A stretch of DNA of 64,000 bases, from positions 147,677,841-147,741,840 of the forward strand of contig OY992537.1 of the NCBI GenBank assembly GCA_963921195.1. Reading direction: 5' to 3'. Positions 62,681 through 64,000 of the stretch are shown in pieces (the first letter of the stretch is position 1; the number at the start of each line of letters is the position of its first letter). Both the position numbers and the translations under genes were made by a program. The notes below the pieces were generated by a model, which ran no database searches, was not told the DNA's origin, and worked only from the letters and a program-made list of their open reading frames with translations. Source of the DNA: Pegoplata infirma. Lineage: Eukaryota > Arthropoda > Insecta > Diptera > Anthomyiidae.

Positions 62681-64000
62681 TTTTGGCAAAAACAGAAAAT
62701 AATGATACTTTTATGAGAAAAAAGTAAAAAGTGATGGAAAATTGAATTGATTTTTCTAATTTTATTTTTAAATTAATATTTATATAAAACTAGCTGGCCC
62801 GGTCCGCGTTGCTGGCCCAAATATAATTTCAGTGTTATATTTTGTCTCGCGTCAAATATACAGCCCTGCAAAAATGTAATGAATTTCTAGACGTAGAAAA
62901 ATTTGTGGGCGTGGTTTTAAAGACCCTATTAGACAGATAAACATCTTCAAATTATATTTTAGTAACTAAAAAAAAAATTATCATGTCTTCGACATCGCGA
63001 ACTGTACAAATTTAAAACTTCTTAAGTGTCATTACGAACAACAAAAAAATAAATTACGCTTATCCTTTATTCTTATCGTGAGCAATTGTTTTGAGTTCAA
63101 ACAAACCTTTATAGGGACAATTTTCTCATGTATAGCTTAAAAACTTAATTAGAACTATAATTAACATAAAAAACCGGTCCAGTTATTAGTACTCAACCCA
63201 TTTAGACAAAAGTGGGCGTTAAAATTTGTGTGGTAAGGTAAACTTGTACATATGTTAACAATACCCAAGGATTTAAAATCATTTGTACCAAGTTTAAGCG
63301 GTATCTTTTAAAAAATATTTTTTTTTAGTAGATCGAATTAGAATAAAAATCAATTTAAGATATATCGACAAAAGTGGGTGAGGACAATTTTTCTTTCCGA
63401 AAAATTATATGGACTATTACGAACATTTAAAACAACAAAAAATAGCCAAATCGATCCAGGCGTTCTCAAGTGTTGCGATTACCAACGAACTACATTTGAG
63501 TTTTAATTATATTTTATTATTCTATTTTTGTTTTCAATAGAGCATATTTAATATATGTATATCGAAGAAAATAGTGGGTGGACAACTTTTCTTACCGTAC
63601 AAATTTTTTTTGAATCTAACCAACTCGATCCATCCATTCAAAAGTGGGCGTAGAAACGGGAAATTGTTCTTTCTAAAAAACCTAAGTTGGGCTATGGCGA
63701 ACTTTAAAAACAAAATTAGACAAATTGATCCAGACATTTCATGATTTAAAATTTATATATCGGTAAAAGAGAACGTAAAATTAGGCGTGGACAATTTTTA
63801 CAGTACTTAAAAATCTTTTGCGGACTATAACCAAATCGGTCTAGCCGTTATAGTTCTTTCGATACATAAAAAAAAGTGTGCGTGGGAAATTTTACTATCC
63901 TTAGTTGAATAAAAAATGTAGTTAATCGGTCCAGCCATTCTCAGATTTTAGATAAATTGAAAAAGTTGGCTTAGAAGTGGGCGTGGTAGATTTTTTTTTT
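62681..64000. repeat. degenerate repeat field, runs off the window
   Basis: From ~62790 (ACTAGCTGGCCCGG) onward, two motifs alternate irregularly: AAGTGGGCGTGG-like (62905, 63211, 63371, 63570, 63640, 63787, 63870, 63976) and ATCGRTCCAGCCATT-like (63175, 63454, 63627, 63728, 63838, 63929). It is probably the noncoding body of a large transposon. No ORF. Confidence 0.5.

Overview
The window looks like AT-rich, repeat-dense DNA from a fly. A brachyceran or calyptrate dipteran is the best guess, because the retroelement lineages present (BEL/Pao with paired zinc knuckles, an Osvaldo/Ulysses-like Ty3/gypsy with ~2 kb LTRs primed by tRNA-Lys, a jockey-superfamily non-LTR element, hAT, Transib and Harbinger-like MITEs) are those expected in flies. 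The species cannot be named from the sequence. I recognise no single-copy host gene. Almost everything that can be explained is a transposable element, many inserted inside one another, as in pericentromeric or otherwise TE-tolerant DNA.

Layout. 1-3299: the 5' end of a decayed BEL/Pao element on the minus strand (pol shreds, Gag zinc-knuckle remnant, leader, PBS, LTR). 3300-6310: MITEs, including a 1.4 kb hAT foldback (4719-6121) with an 8-bp target duplication. 6311-48404: one BEL/Pao provirus flanked by the 5-bp duplication ACATT and stretched to 42 kb by later insertions. These are a Harbinger-like MITE seven bases into the 5' LTR, a 19.9 kb rearranged gypsy composite inside pol (12890-32808, duplication TATG), two head-to-tail non-LTR copies inside an (AAC)n tract of the third ORF (34669-43242), and a 4.5 kb TIR transposon in the 3' LTR (43714-48251, duplication TGTATACC). 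48410-51060: several MITEs. 51069-56180: a six-level nest (hAT > hAT > LINE remnant > Transib > tRNA-like SINE > TA-MITE), with target duplications readable at five levels. 56181-64000: a TTTCTATAGAAAATTT-type array, a foldback of exon-like modules, a palindrome carrying 42-44 bp mini-hairpins, and a degenerate repeat field that runs off the right edge.

How the genes work together. The BEL element carries Gag, protease, RT, RNase H and integrase, plus a third ORF downstream of integrase that is a paralogue of its own Gag zinc-knuckle module. That ORF sits 9 bases after a strong 3' splice-site consensus, and a 5' splice-site consensus lies in the leader. The gypsy element has the same plan in miniature: gag and pol overlap at a correctly phased GGGAAAC slip site, and a 91-codon ORF related to the C-terminal part of its own capsid lies downstream of integrase, again with a leader donor and a nearby acceptor. 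An extra small Gag-derived protein made from a spliced message in two unrelated LTR elements is the most interesting biological hypothesis here. The gypsy composite also contains an inverted LTR junction ending in exactly 18 nt of tRNA-Lys, which looks like a fossil reverse-transcription intermediate.
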